Below, piece after piece: positions 8,410 through 16,767 of a stretch of 64,000 nucleotides of DNA (within the stretch, counting starts at the first letter, position 1; every line of letters starts with the position of its first letter). The notes beneath the pieces were generated by a model that ran no database searches, was not told the DNA's origin, and worked only from the letters and a program-made list of their open reading frames with translations. The DNA comes from CAWFXC01 sp963819735 (GTDB lineage: Bacteria; Actinomycetota; Acidimicrobiia; IMCC26256; DASPTH01): positions 124,001-188,000 of the forward strand of contig CAWFXC010000004.1 of NCBI GenBank assembly GCA_963819735.1, read 5' to 3'. Position numbers and translations under genes: made by a program.

Positions 8410-9558
8410 TTACACGGAGCGCGTCCCGCGTCCATCCCGCGCCAGCTGAACAACCGATGCGGTCGCGTCGGGAATCGCGGCCTCGGCGAGCGCATCGAGG
8501 GCGTCGTTCACCTTGTCCTCGGAGCCCGGCAGGAGATGTCCGTAGCGGTCGAGGACGGTCACGACCGAGGTGTGCCCGGCCCGGGATGCGATTTCCTTCG
8601 GCGAGGCGCCGGCGGCAATCCAGAGCGCCACCGCGGTGTGTCGGAGATCGTGGGGTCGGAGTGGAGCGAGCCCCGCTCGAGCGACTGCCGGGTGCCAGGT
8701 GTCGACGCGGAAGTGCTCCCCGTGCAGATAGCCGCCGCCACGGGTTCCGGGGAACAGGAGGGCGTCCTGGCCCGGCTTCACTGTCGCGAGGTGGGCGTCG
8801 AGGGCCTCGACCACAATGCGCGGGATGGGGACCCGGCGCCGGCCGGCGCGCGTTTTCGGAGGTCCGACGAAGACCTTGCCGTCGGGGTGGCCGACGGTTT
8901 CGGAGACGTCCACGGTGGCATGGAGCAGGTCGATCCGGTCTCGCCGCAAGGCGAGCATCTCCCCCAGCCTCAGGCCTCCGTAGGCGCCGAGCAGCACCAG
9001 GGCTCGATAGACGGGTTCGATTTCGTCGGCGAGCGTCGCGACCTGGGCGGGGTTGAGGAAGCGCATCTCTTCGCGCTCGACCCGCGGCAGGTCCAGTCGC
9101 TCGGCGGCGTTGCGTCCGAGGCGCCCCTCGTCGACCGCGGCCCGGAGCGCCTTGCTGAGGATCTGGGCGCACTTGTGAATGGTGGACGGGGCCAGGCCGT
9201 CAGCCCGGAGTTCGGCGACCCAGGAACGCAGCGCTGCTCGATCGAGGTCGGCCAGCGGGATGGCGCCGAGAGTCGGCTTGATCCGAGCGTTGTACATGAC
9301 GGCATCCCGGGTGCGGGTCGAGATGCGAAGGTGGACGTTCGACGGCCACCATTTCTCCCACCAGGCGTCGAGGGTGATCTTGCCGCCCTTGGGGTCGAAC
9401 GCGACGCCGACGAGCTCGTCGTGCTCGATCTGGCGGCGATACGCGATCGCGTCGGCGCGTGTCCGAAACGTCCGGGAGACCTCGCGCCCTCGGACCCGGT
9501 GGCGAACCTCCCAGCGAGGGTCCCCAGCTGCCGTCGCCTTGCGTTCAATTGACGCCAC
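8410..9558 (-). CDS. int: tyrosine recombinase (phage-type integrase)
   Basis: A 382-residue site-specific recombinase. An N-terminal arm-binding and SAM-like core-binding region is followed by the catalytic domain. Catalytic residues are R197 (G-L-R-L-G-E), K235 (P-P-K-T), H303/R306 (H-D-L-R-H), H329 (G-H-T-S) and nucleophile Y339 (D-R-Y-G-H). The GTG at 9556-9558 sits 2 nt past the stop of the upstream Xis-like gene; an earlier GTG (9603) would overlap that gene by 43 nt. The gene ends 20 bp from attL, the standard place for an integrase acting on this site. Confidence 0.95.
   Translation of the reverse strand: MASIERKATAAGDPRWEVRHRVRGREVSRTFRTRADAIAYRRQIEHDELVGVAFDPKGGKITLDAWWEKWWPSNVHLRISTRTRDAVMYNARIKPTLGAIPLADLDRAALRSWVAELRADGLAPSTIHKCAQILSKALRAAVDEGRLGRNAAERLDLPRVEREEMRFLNPAQVATLADEIEPVYRALVLLGAYGGLRLGEMLALRRDRIDLLHATVDVSETVGHPDGKVFVGPPKTRAGRRRVPIPRIVVEALDAHLATVKPGQDALLFPGTRGGGYLHGEHFRVDTWHPAVARAGLAPLRPHDLRHTAVALWIAAGASPKEIASRAGHTSVVTVLDRYGHLLPGSEDKVNDALDALAEAAIPDATASVVQLARDGRGTRSV
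8424..8441. repeat. left arm-type site (18 bp repeat shared with right end)
   Basis: An 18 bp sequence, TCCCGCGTCCATCCCGCG, inside the 3' end of the integrase gene and 34 bp from the attL core. It is present in the same orientation at 23429-23446 near attR. Such paired short repeats flanking the core are typical integrase arm-binding sites. Confidence 0.5.
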
Positions 9559-9560
9559 CG

Positions 9561-9776
9561 CTACTTCACCCGCTTCGGGTAGCGACCGGTCTTTCGAGCC
9601 CACTTCTCGACGTCAGGCCAATTCCAGACAAGCCCGAGATGAAGCCGCGCAACGGGCTGAGGGAAGTCGGGATGACGGCGGCGCCACGCGTGAACGATGC
9701 GGGGATCGGCCGACCCGGTGCGCTCCGCGATCTCGGCTGCTCCGACGAGGTAGCTCACGTCGACTCTCCGTCCCAT
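9561..9776 (-). CDS. small winged-HTH, Xis-like protein
   Basis: A 71-residue basic protein directly upstream of the integrase in the same operon. L-V-G-A-A-E-I-A-E-R-T-G (residues 10-21) looks like the first helices of an AlpA/MerR-type HTH. W-R-R-R-H-P-D-F-P-Q-P-V-A looks like the recognition helix and wing, and W-N-W-P-D-V-E-K-W is the usual end of such small domains. Likely roles are recombination directionality factor or repressor of the int operon. The start is ATG 9774-9776. Confidence 0.75.
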   Translation of the reverse strand: MGRRVDVSYLVGAAEIAERTGSADPRIVHAWRRRHPDFPQPVARLHLGLVWNWPDVEKWARKTGRYPKRVK

Positions 9777-9813
9777 TGCGGGCGGACGCTATACGCCGCT
9801 CCGCGCTGATACA

Positions 9814-9868
9814 TGTTGTATACGGTCGTGAACAGTGTATCATCATCTGTACACGACCGTATACAGCA
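9814..9868. promoter_or_regulatory. paired inverted-repeat operator between xis/int and the rightward gene
   Basis: Two 22 bp arms (9814-9835 and 9847-9868) are inverted copies with two mismatches; the central 13 bp GTATACGGTCGTG / CACGACCGTATAC match perfectly. Each arm holds a GTATAC palindrome. The arm centres are 33 bp apart, about three helical turns. The site lies in the only gap between the leftward xis-int pair and the rightward gene at 9894, so it probably controls both. Confidence 0.6.
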
Positions 9869-9893
9869 GTCGACGGGGAACCGAGGAGACGAC

Positions 9894-10286
9894 ATGACCA
9901 TGACCACCGAACCGACCACCACCCCCGAGGTGCCTGCATGGCTGAACCTCGATGAGCTCGTATCGCCCGAACTTCGGGCCGACTGCGCGGCCTACATCGA
10001 GCGAATGAGGACCAAGCTCGCCGAGATGATGTCCGACGCCTTCGACGCCGCGTACCTACATCGCCGGTACTGCGAGGAAACCTCAGGCAAGAACCTGCCC
10101 GACATCCACCGGGAGCTCAGCAAGTGGTCCGGCTTCCGGGAGGTCGAGGATCTGTCCGCGTGGATGCTGCACTGCTGGTGTCTCGACGACGGCTACCCGT
10201 CCGATGAGACGATCCACGCTCTCAGCTACAAGTACTCGGACTACGTCATCTCGGCGCAGTGCATGGATGAGGAGTCGCAGCCGTAG
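9894..10286 (+). CDS. hypothetical protein beside the paired operator
   Basis: A 130-residue soluble, mainly helical protein that I do not recognise. ATG 9894 has GAGGAG at 9883-9888. After a Thr-rich N-terminus it has an acidic helical body with scattered aromatic and Cys residues (H-R-R-Y-C near 60, M-L-H-C-W-C-L-D-D-G-Y near 100). It is transcribed away from int and separated from it by the paired inverted repeat. In satellites this position often holds a regulator, but no DNA-binding motif is visible here. Confidence 0.65.
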   Translation: MTMTTEPTTTPEVPAWLNLDELVSPELRADCAAYIERMRTKLAEMMSDAFDAAYLHRRYCEETSGKNLPDIHRELSKWSGFREVEDLSAWMLHCWCLDDGYPSDETIHALSYKYSDYVISAQCMDEESQP

Positions 10287-10351
10287 CCTCGAAGGCAACA
10301 GGCGAGCAATCTGAGAGCCGGTCGGGCTTCGGTCCGGCCGGTTCTTCGCGT

Positions 10352-10389
10352 TCGGAGCAGTCTTCGGCTGTCGGAGCAGTCTTCGGCTG
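10352..10389. repeat. 19 bp tandem duplication
   Basis: TCGGAGCAGTCTTCGGCTG occurs twice head to tail with no gap (10352-10370, 10371-10389), ending about 21 bp before the ATG of the 10411 gene. It may be part of its promoter or a recent slippage product. Confidence 0.7.
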
Positions 10390-10410
10390 ACCGCGTTAGC
10401 GTCCGCTGCC

Positions 10411-10779
10411 ATGCTGGGTCTGGCGGGCGTAGTCCTTGGCGCTGTCTTGGGATTCGCCGGCGCCTGGACCGTTGATTGGCGCCGGGGGAAGCGTGCCGAA
10501 CAGGAACGCTTCGGGCGAGACCGCGACGAGTCTCGGCGACTGCTGCTAATGCTGGAGGTGACGCTTCTGCACTACTCCAAACACGAGGCGGCGATATCGC
10601 CGGAGTTGGGGGCGACAGTCGCGAACGCCCTATCGGCCCACAGCAGACTGCTCGGCACCGACGACGCCGTCGACTTCGTCGGCCGAGTCCATAGCGCCCA
10701 CGTCATCGGGACGACGGCCAAAGTGCTGGACGAGATCCGGGGCTACATCGAAGAGCTGGCAGAGCTCGAGAGCCCCTAA
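10411..10779 (+). CDS. small membrane-anchored hypothetical protein
   Basis: A 122-residue protein with one N-terminal hydrophobic helix (about residues 3-21, G-L-A-G-V-V-L-G-A-V-L-G-F-A-G-A). A strongly basic segment (W-R-R-G-K-R) follows, then a cytoplasmic helical domain. The positive-inside charge places the body in the cytoplasm. No family is recognised. Inner-membrane proteins with a small soluble domain are frequent among accessory genes of phages and satellites, where some act in superinfection exclusion; that role here is only a possibility. Confidence 0.6.
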   Translation: MLGLAGVVLGAVLGFAGAWTVDWRRGKRAEQERFGRDRDESRRLLLMLEVTLLHYSKHEAAISPELGATVANALSAHSRLLGTDDAVDFVGRVHSAHVIGTTAKVLDEIRGYIEELAELESP

Positions 10780-10858
10780 GCCGTTCGCAAGGGGTCAGTT
10801 TCGTCGCAAGGCGATCACAAGTCAGCTTGTGGACGGGCAAGACGCCGAGTGCCGGTTA

Positions 10859-11140
10859 TCAGGCCGCCCTGCTCCTCGCTGTTCGCCGTTCCCGTCCGCT
10901 GAGGCCGCCCCAGATCCCATCGGCGATGTTCGTGTCGACGGCGAAGGCAAGGCAGTCATCGCGGACCAGGCACCGGGTACACACCGCCCGTGCGGCGGAC
11001 GTAGACGCGCCCTTGGTTGGGAAGAACTCAACGCGCGCGTACGCCGGCTCCGTGCAGAGCGCGTCCCGCTGCCACGCCAGGGGGACGAGCGCCACCGCGA
11101 GCTCGTCGAGGAGCTGCTCGACATCCGCGCCAGTTCGCAC
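10859..11140 (-). CDS. WhiB-like iron-sulfur transcriptional regulator
   Basis: A 93-residue Wbl protein. Four cysteines at 29, 54, 57 and 63 (C-x24-C-x2-C-x5-C) would bind a 4Fe-4S cluster. The signature G-I-W-G-G-L-S-G-R-E-R-R follows at 75-86, with a basic DNA-contacting tail. Wbl proteins bind the principal sigma factor and alter promoter choice. They are actinobacterial and are also carried by actinophages. The start is GTG 11138-11140. Standing alone on the minus strand inside the element, it is probably an element-borne switch or a modifier of host transcription. Confidence 0.9.
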   Translation of the reverse strand: MRTGADVEQLLDELAVALVPLAWQRDALCTEPAYARVEFFPTKGASTSAARAVCTRCLVRDDCLAFAVDTNIADGIWGGLSGRERRTARSRAA

Positions 11141-11377
11141 GCGCCGAGATTAGTTGACCGAGTTCAGCAGTTTGCGGGTCCCGCAGGAGGCGCGCCTTGC
11201 ACACTGCGGGGAGAGGAACTGCTGACTGGCGGTTCATGGCACTCGATGCGCGGGTTCTTGAACCCACCCTCCCCTATGGCCCGAGAACGTTCAGCAGACT
11301 GGTGGGTCGCTGAGACGCAGAACGGCAGTTATGCGTGAAGGAGCGGCGTTGATGAGCGCTTGTGTCGGTGGTGGGGC

Positions 11378-12526
11378 ATGATGCCGCACATGCCGTGGAA
11401 GGGTCGGAAGAGGGGCTCCGAGCGATCTGAGTACGGGGTGGCGTGGCTGTTGGATGAGAACAATCCTTGGCCTGTCCGGGTGCTCGATGTGCGCGGCTTG
11501 ACCCAGACGATGCTCTCGTTGGTGTCCGATTACGACGCTGCTGCGAACGCGATTTCGTTCGGCGGTGACGATGGTACGTCGTTCCTCGATCTGCGACCGC
11601 CGAACTCGCGGACATTCGAAGCCGGTTTGCAGTACTCGGTCGATCGGATGCTCGCTGAAGGCGTGTTGTTCGCGCCGAAGACGATGGAACACCAGTGGGC
11701 GATGTTCTATCGCGACAACCGTGTGCTCTTTGTGCGGAGCTGGACGCGGCAACTCCTGGTGACGGCGTCCATTTCCGCGACGGACGGGGGAATCGTGGTG
11801 ACCGATGTCGTTGGGTGCTTCCTCGATCCCGAGGAGCCACCAGAGCTCACCATCGCGATCTTCGATTTTCTGGTCCGTACCCACGTCTTGCGCGAGGAGC
11901 ACCCGGCCCCAGTGCCAGCGGACTTGGCCGATGCGAACGTCGACCAGATCGCGATGCATTGCTTTTCGATGTTCGGGAAGCTCGCGTCGTTCGCCACGCC
12001 CGGTCGCTTCGAGGCACCGATGCCGACGCAGCCGCTGCGGAGCTACTCCTTGTTCCACATTGCGATCGCACGAGGTGACCTCGACGCGGCGCAGGTGCAG
12101 CTCGACGCTGGAGTACCCATTGACCTCTTAGCCGGCGACGGGCTGCACGCGCTCCAGTGGGCGGGCGCACAGCCGGGCACCGCCCTCTTCGAATGGCTGC
12201 TCGCGAGAGGACTCGACATCGACGCCCGAAGCGCACAAGGCGCAACCACTCTCATGAGCTTTGCGCACCTCGATCCAGAGCACACCGACGTCGAGCGGAT
12301 GACGTGGCTCCTCGATCACGGTGCCGACCCAAACGCCTCAGACGAACGGGGCTTCACCGCGCTTCACCGGGCCGCCGAGCGAGGCTCGGAGCCAGCAGTG
12401 CGGCTCCTCCTCGAACGCGGGGCCAATCCCGGCGCCGTGGCACACGGCGGCCACACCGCGAGATCGCTCGCGGAGACGCAAAACCACAACACGATCGCGA
12501 CCCTCCTCGACACGGCACACGACTGA
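11378..12526 (+). CDS. ankyrin-repeat protein (element cargo)
   Basis: About 382 residues. The N-terminal half (to about residue 210) is an unrecognised domain rich in aromatic and acidic residues. The C-terminal half has ankyrin repeats: S-L-F-H-I-A-I-A-R-G-D-L-D-A-A, L-L-D-H-G-A-D-P-N-A, G-F-T-A-L-H-R-A-A-E-R-G and L-L-L-E-R-G-A-N-P-G. There is no signal peptide. ATGs at 11378, 11381 and 11390 are all possible. Ankyrin repeats bind proteins, so this may sense or neutralise a partner. It is not a known phage structural gene, which makes it cargo, possibly immunity or defence. Confidence 0.8.
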   Translation: MMPHMPWKGRKRGSERSEYGVAWLLDENNPWPVRVLDVRGLTQTMLSLVSDYDAAANAISFGGDDGTSFLDLRPPNSRTFEAGLQYSVDRMLAEGVLFAPKTMEHQWAMFYRDNRVLFVRSWTRQLLVTASISATDGGIVVTDVVGCFLDPEEPPELTIAIFDFLVRTHVLREEHPAPVPADLADANVDQIAMHCFSMFGKLASFATPGRFEAPMPTQPLRSYSLFHIAIARGDLDAAQVQLDAGVPIDLLAGDGLHALQWAGAQPGTALFEWLLARGLDIDARSAQGATTLMSFAHLDPEHTDVERMTWLLDHGADPNASDERGFTALHRAAERGSEPAVRLLLERGANPGAVAHGGHTARSLAETQNHNTIATLLDTAHD

Positions 12527-12615
12527 CACGCTCCTTGCGGGTCCACGCGAGAGACAGCTGTTTGAGTCGGAACGCAGATCGGCAGATCTGTACGCTCGTC
12601 CGTTGCGATTGCGGG

Positions 12616-13113
12616 CTAGCTGTAGCGCCACAGCCGAATTGAGTTCGCGAGCAGCGGGAAGCGCTCCTGAAGGTCGTTCCATTCGGTGTCGGTCAGATAG
12701 AACCCCGCGATTTCATCGTACGTGGTGGAGTAGAACCAGACGGTTCCGTCGGCACGCAGTAGATGTGGGTCTTGCGGCAGGGCAGGTTGTACCCAGTCGA
12801 ACACCTGCCGATTCCCAGCGCACATGATGTCTACGACCGCGGGTTCCAGAACGTACGTGAACATCGACGCCGTGACCCCAGGTCCAAGGCCGGTCCCCGG
12901 CCACTTGTTGACCTCCTCCCGAGTGAGAAGAAACGGGTGCAACGCGTCGAGCGCGTCGACGCACGTGTCGGTCGACGGCGACCCGCGCAGCACCAGCCTG
13001 AGCGACGCGCACGTGGCAAGCGCTGCATCGAAGATCGCATCAAACAGTTCTGTCTTTCGTGATCCTCGCAGGACGAACAGGCGACTTGACGACGCAGACC
13101 ACTCAGGTTGCAT
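12616..13113 (-). CDS. hypothetical protein (element cargo)
   Basis: A 165-residue protein starting at ATG 13111-13113 (M-Q-P-E-W-S-A-S). It has a mixed alpha/beta look, with L-F-V-L-R-G-S-R and L-R-L-V-L-R-G-S-P near the start and Y-D-E-I-A-G-F-Y-L-T-D-T-E-W-N-D-L near the end. It has no membrane segment or obvious catalytic motif. It is downstream of another unknown gene (13243-13818) on the same strand, so the two may form a pair such as effector/immunity or toxin/antitoxin, which I cannot show. Confidence 0.65.
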   Translation of the reverse strand: MQPEWSASSSRLFVLRGSRKTELFDAIFDAALATCASLRLVLRGSPSTDTCVDALDALHPFLLTREEVNKWPGTGLGPGVTASMFTYVLEPAVVDIMCAGNRQVFDWVQPALPQDPHLLRADGTVWFYSTTYDEIAGFYLTDTEWNDLQERFPLLANSIRLWRYS

Positions 13114-13242
13114 GGGGTACAGATTGCCCTGAATGGTGCGCACCCGCGCATGGGGGTACGGGGCATGACCGCGAACCTGTGCGATCCCCGTGGTGGCGAT
13201 GACCCTCCGACAGAACAGCACAGAGCGGCGGTCCTGCCGCAA

Positions 13243-13818
13243 TCAATCGGCACGCGCATCGCTCGGGGGCAACCGGCTCAATTCGAAAATGAAACGTTCA
13301 CGCAGAAACGGCGTCAGTTGCACACCGCCGCGTTCAGTGAAGACCCTATGCCTAGGGTTCGCGTGGTACGCGTCGGGCACGACTTTCCCGCCGCGGATAT
13401 AGAACTCGCCGATAATGTCCTCGCCCGGTACCGCTCCCTGTGGCGTTGGTGTACGCGCGTCCAAGACGTACACCGATCCGTCTTGTTGCGCCGCGGCGAC
13501 GTCAGCAAAGCCAGGTTCCTCCGGTGCCCAGCGAGCGATGACGAAATGCATGAACTCGACGAATTGGATGTTGACCCTGAACATCTCGGGCCTGTGCTCG
13601 GCCGTATCGGGTCCCACCATCTGCCCCATGATCGCCTCGTTAGGCAGACCACCGAACTGTTCAACCTCGGAAGGCGTAAGCAGACTCATTACCCTCAAAC
13701 GCACAGCGTCGCCTTCGCCGCCAGCGTCGGGGATGAAAGCGAATGGGCCGGCACGGTCCCACGGCGCCCCGCCGCTCGTCACCCGTCCGGCCCTTCCCCG
13801 GCGCAGTCGCTTGAACAT
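13243..13818 (-). CDS. hypothetical protein (element cargo)
   Basis: A 191-residue soluble protein with a basic N-terminus (M-F-K-R-L-R-R-G-R). The middle has I-Q-F-V-E-F-M-H-F-V-I-A-R-W-A-P and the end G-E-F-Y-I-R-G-G-K-V-V-P-D-A-Y-H-A-N-P-R-H-R. No family is recognised. It lies 130 nt upstream of the 165-residue unknown gene on the same strand. Both sit between the ankyrin gene and a divergent membrane-protein gene, outside the replication-packaging operon. Confidence 0.65.
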   Translation of the reverse strand: MFKRLRRGRAGRVTSGGAPWDRAGPFAFIPDAGGEGDAVRLRVMSLLTPSEVEQFGGLPNEAIMGQMVGPDTAEHRPEMFRVNIQFVEFMHFVIARWAPEEPGFADVAAAQQDGSVYVLDARTPTPQGAVPGEDIIGEFYIRGGKVVPDAYHANPRHRVFTERGGVQLTPFLRERFIFELSRLPPSDARAD

Positions 13819-13951
13819 TCGCTCAGAACGCCCCTGACAGAGGATCTCGTGCGTGTGATACGGGCGTGCAACCCATCACGGTGGGCCTTCGCGATCGCCT
13901 ACGACAGCATCCATCAGGCAGATATGGCGCGCGGTTCGCCGGTAGCGTCGC

Positions 13952-14401
13952 GTGGTGACCAAGACGCTCACCATTACCGCCCGACAGGCGCAGTTCGCGT
14001 CGTGGACGATGTATCTCCTGATCGACATCGTGGTATTGAACCTCTTCGTCGAGTTCACCGACACGATCGTCATCGACTCGTTCTACATCTCCGTCCTGAC
14101 CGCGATCCTGTTGCGACTGCTGCTCGGCGTGACCATCTATCTCGAACACCGATTGTCGGTGTACTTCGGGACCAAGACGTACAGGGCTGCTCGGGCTGTG
14201 GGGGGTCTCTGCAAGTTCCTCGTTCTGTTCACGAGCAAATTCGTGATCCTCGAGGTAATCAACTTCGTTTTCGGCGACCACGTGAGTCTGGGAGGGTTCG
14301 TGGAGATCGTGGCCGTCATCGTCACGCTTATCGCAGCGGAGTTCGCGTTCCGAACCGTTTTCGACCTGCTCGGCCGGGAGCTGAACGAGGCCGCGAGTTG
14401 A
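13952..14401 (+). CDS. small polytopic membrane protein (element cargo)
   Basis: A 149-residue protein with about four hydrophobic helices (roughly residues 18-38, 44-65, 85-107 and 113-134) joined by short loops and a charged C-terminal tail (L-G-R-E-L-N-E-A-A-S). GTG at 13952 or 13955 starts it. No family is recognised and no holin or channel motif is clear. It ends 36 nt before the convergent end of the terminase gene. In a satellite it could serve in superinfection exclusion or lysis, but nothing in the sequence decides this. Confidence 0.65.
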   Translation: MVTKTLTITARQAQFASWTMYLLIDIVVLNLFVEFTDTIVIDSFYISVLTAILLRLLLGVTIYLEHRLSVYFGTKTYRAARAVGGLCKFLVLFTSKFVILEVINFVFGDHVSLGGFVEIVAVIVTLIAAEFAFRTVFDLLGRELNEAAS

Positions 14402-14437
14402 GTAGACACCGCCCATCGGGGGCCGTCAAATGGTCCG

Positions 14438-16129
14438 CTACCACTCGCCGGCGTCGATGAGGGCTTGAGCCATCGAGACGATGCGGGGTTTGCGGCGTTG
14501 GGGCATTGTCGAAGCGGCTTCGAACGCGAGGACTGCGGCGATTGTCGCGTCGATCTTGCGGGCAGCGGGGCCGTTGCCGTCGGCCTTGACGAACACGAAC
14601 TGGGTACGGCCGTCCGCGTCGTCGTCTTTCAGTCGGACCTTCTTGCGCGCGGTCGCGGCGAGGTGTGCTTCGAGGAGCGGGTCGTTGTCGTGGGTGAGGG
14701 TGCCTTCCTCGACCGCGGTCGCGAAACGGTTGCAGGCCCGCCACATCCGCAGGGTGTGCTGCTTCGTCTCGTAGGCGAGGACGACGTCTTCGCCGTAGCG
14801 CGACGCCCACCCTTCGAGCTCGGATTCCCATTTCGGCGGGTCGCAGAGCATCAGCCCGACGCGGTACTCACGAAAGGCTGCGTCGACGGCGGAGTGGACT
14901 TCATCGCGGGGGACACGCCACTCGGCCGGCGCGCGTTTCGGTCGTTCCCATGCGGCCACTTTGAACAGGCGGCCTTCGTGACATCCCCACAGGACCGTCG
15001 AGTCGTTCTTGAAGGATCCGTCGAACCCGAGCCCGACATACGAACCGGCTTCGGGTGCGGGTCCTGGGCGGGCGAGGCTGCGCCACCGGTCCATGTCGAC
15101 CGCGGCGCGTTCGGTTTGCGTGGCGACGTTGAAGTAGTAGCGGATCGAGTCGCCCTTGACGGTCTTCGGGTCCCGGATGTCGGCGAGCTTCGCCTCGAAG
15201 TCCGTCCAGCCCGACGCGGGGCCGTAGGAGGCTTGGAGACCGTCGAGGATCGCGACGTCGTCTTCCCAGTCGGCTGGTACGACCCCTTCTCGATGATCGA
15301 ACAGGAGGCCACGGTTCGCGACCTTGCCCGCGACGATCTCCTCGGCGTACTGATGACCGTCGCGTGCGATTGACGGCTCGGTCGGGTCGTACATCGTGGA
15401 CGTCTCGAGGAGCCACGGCTGCGCGATCTTGCGTTTCGTCAGGTTCCGGCTGACCGTCGAGTGCATGTTGCGGAGCTCCGCCATGAACCAGAGGTGGGAT
15501 TCATCCGCAACCGCGAACGTCTCCCGGCCTCCGTCTTTCGACGCGGACGAGGCGGTACTCGGTCGGACCTCGCCGCCCGCGGCCATGAAGATCCGTGTGG
15601 AAGTCTGCGCGGTGCGGCCGATGTCGAGATCCCCGAACCGGTCCGGGAACTTGAGCGCCGCGTGTTCGAACATCACGGTCACGTTGTCGTAGGTGTTTCC
15701 GCTCTGGCCTTCCTCGGTCGCCAGACAGCGAATGAACGGAGACCGGACCGTGCGACCCACCGGCTCCCCAGGCTGGAACACGTACCCGGACGGCGACATC
15801 TCGCCGCGTGCTGCCCAGTGATCGAACCGCACCGGACCTTTGAGCTCCGCGCAGACGATCATCCCCGCGAACTCCGACTTGGCGCGACCCTTCGCCCGCG
15901 ACAAGAAGTCGCGGAACACCAGCCGCCGGCCATCGTCGTCGAGGCTGTACGCGAGAACGAGATGACCGCGGAACTCGGCGTCGAGCTCGATGGGGTCGCC
16001 TTGCACGTCGCCGGGGCCGTGACACAGGAACGTCTCGATCCAATCGGCGACCTCCCAACCCAACGACCGCTCGGGATCGGCTCCCTCCGGGACCACCAAC
16101 AGGCCCGGAGAGCCGTCAGGCCGCGCCAC
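14438..16129 (-). CDS. phage terminase large subunit
   Basis: A 563-residue TerL motor/nuclease that pumps and cuts DNA during packaging. The N-terminal ATPase has a Walker-A-like S-R-A-K-G-R-A-K-S-E (77-86) and Walker B V-A-D-E (207-210). The C-terminal RNase-H-like nuclease shows D370 (G-L-G-F-D-G-S) and D430 (L-M-L-C-D-P-P), plus a late Asp in K-I-D-A-T-I. Its GTG start overlaps the small-subunit stop by 14 nt, as is usual for TerS-TerL pairs. Full length suggests it is functional. The gene that normally follows, portal, is absent. Confidence 0.9.
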   Translation of the reverse strand: MARPDGSPGLLVVPEGADPERSLGWEVADWIETFLCHGPGDVQGDPIELDAEFRGHLVLAYSLDDDGRRLVFRDFLSRAKGRAKSEFAGMIVCAELKGPVRFDHWAARGEMSPSGYVFQPGEPVGRTVRSPFIRCLATEEGQSGNTYDNVTVMFEHAALKFPDRFGDLDIGRTAQTSTRIFMAAGGEVRPSTASSASKDGGRETFAVADESHLWFMAELRNMHSTVSRNLTKRKIAQPWLLETSTMYDPTEPSIARDGHQYAEEIVAGKVANRGLLFDHREGVVPADWEDDVAILDGLQASYGPASGWTDFEAKLADIRDPKTVKGDSIRYYFNVATQTERAAVDMDRWRSLARPGPAPEAGSYVGLGFDGSFKNDSTVLWGCHEGRLFKVAAWERPKRAPAEWRVPRDEVHSAVDAAFREYRVGLMLCDPPKWESELEGWASRYGEDVVLAYETKQHTLRMWRACNRFATAVEEGTLTHDNDPLLEAHLAATARKKVRLKDDDADGRTQFVFVKADGNGPAARKIDATIAAVLAFEAASTMPQRRKPRIVSMAQALIDAGEW

Positions 16130-16550
16130 CAGCGATCACCTTCATCGCACCCGTTCGACGACTCTGAGCCGCGGTCCTGCGAGGCTCCGCAGGCTCCGTC
16201 GCTGCGGGCTTCCAACCCATCTGCCGACGCGCGTACGGGTTCAAACCGAAGCGGTCCTCGAGCTGGCGCACCTCGGCGAGCAACTTCGAGTCCGACGACA
16301 CCTCCGCCGACGACTGCAACTCCACCAGCCGCGTCACCGACGCCACGTCCACCGTCCGCCACTGCGAAGCCTCCGGCGACGACCACAACAACGCCCACAA
16401 AGCCTGGGCTTGGTCGTTCAACGGGCGGATCGGCTCAGGAACGATCGAATCCCGCTCGATCGGCAGTTCTTCCGTCGGTTTCGCGGGCTTCGCGTGACTG
16501 CGACGTTGCCCCGTTGCCTTCGCTGGCCGGCCTCCACCCACGCCACGCAT
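16116..16550 (-). CDS. phage terminase small subunit (P27-like)
   Basis: A 144-residue protein with a basic, low-complexity N-terminus (G-G-G-R-P-A-K) followed by a helical domain: W-R-T-V-D-V-A-S-V-T-R-L-V-E-L-Q, then S-S-D-S-K-L-L-A-E-V-R-Q-L-E-D-R-F-G-L-N-P-Y-A-R-R-Q-M. The 'RFGLxPxxR' end is typical of P27-type small terminases, which recognise the packaging site on the DNA. Satellites often carry their own TerS to redirect packaging. The start is ATG 16548-16550, directly before terL. Confidence 0.82.
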   Translation of the reverse strand: MRGVGGGRPAKATGQRRSHAKPAKPTEELPIERDSIVPEPIRPLNDQAQALWALLWSSPEASQWRTVDVASVTRLVELQSSAEVSSDSKLLAEVRQLEDRFGLNPYARRQMGWKPAATEPAEPRRTAAQSRRTGAMKVIAGGAA

Positions 16551-16767
16551 CAGCGATCGTCCATCCCAGGAAACCGAAGTTTCGTCGAGATTGCGAGCGA
16601 CCTAATGAATGGGTCACGGTATGTCCGGTTTATACCTTGACCCCCCCTGGCACCCGGGTAGGTACTGACCCGCACCGTGTGGCGGCTGCCCCGTGCCTCG
16701 CCTTGTGAGGTTGGAGTGACCAGCAGCGGCGCCCGTGGGGTGGGGTGGGTGTGAATGGCGCTGCTGG

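Noticed and set aside
11141..11377. Possible small gene or RNA between the WhiB-like and ankyrin genes
   Set aside because: No frame with a good start and no convincing secondary structure. Left unannotated.
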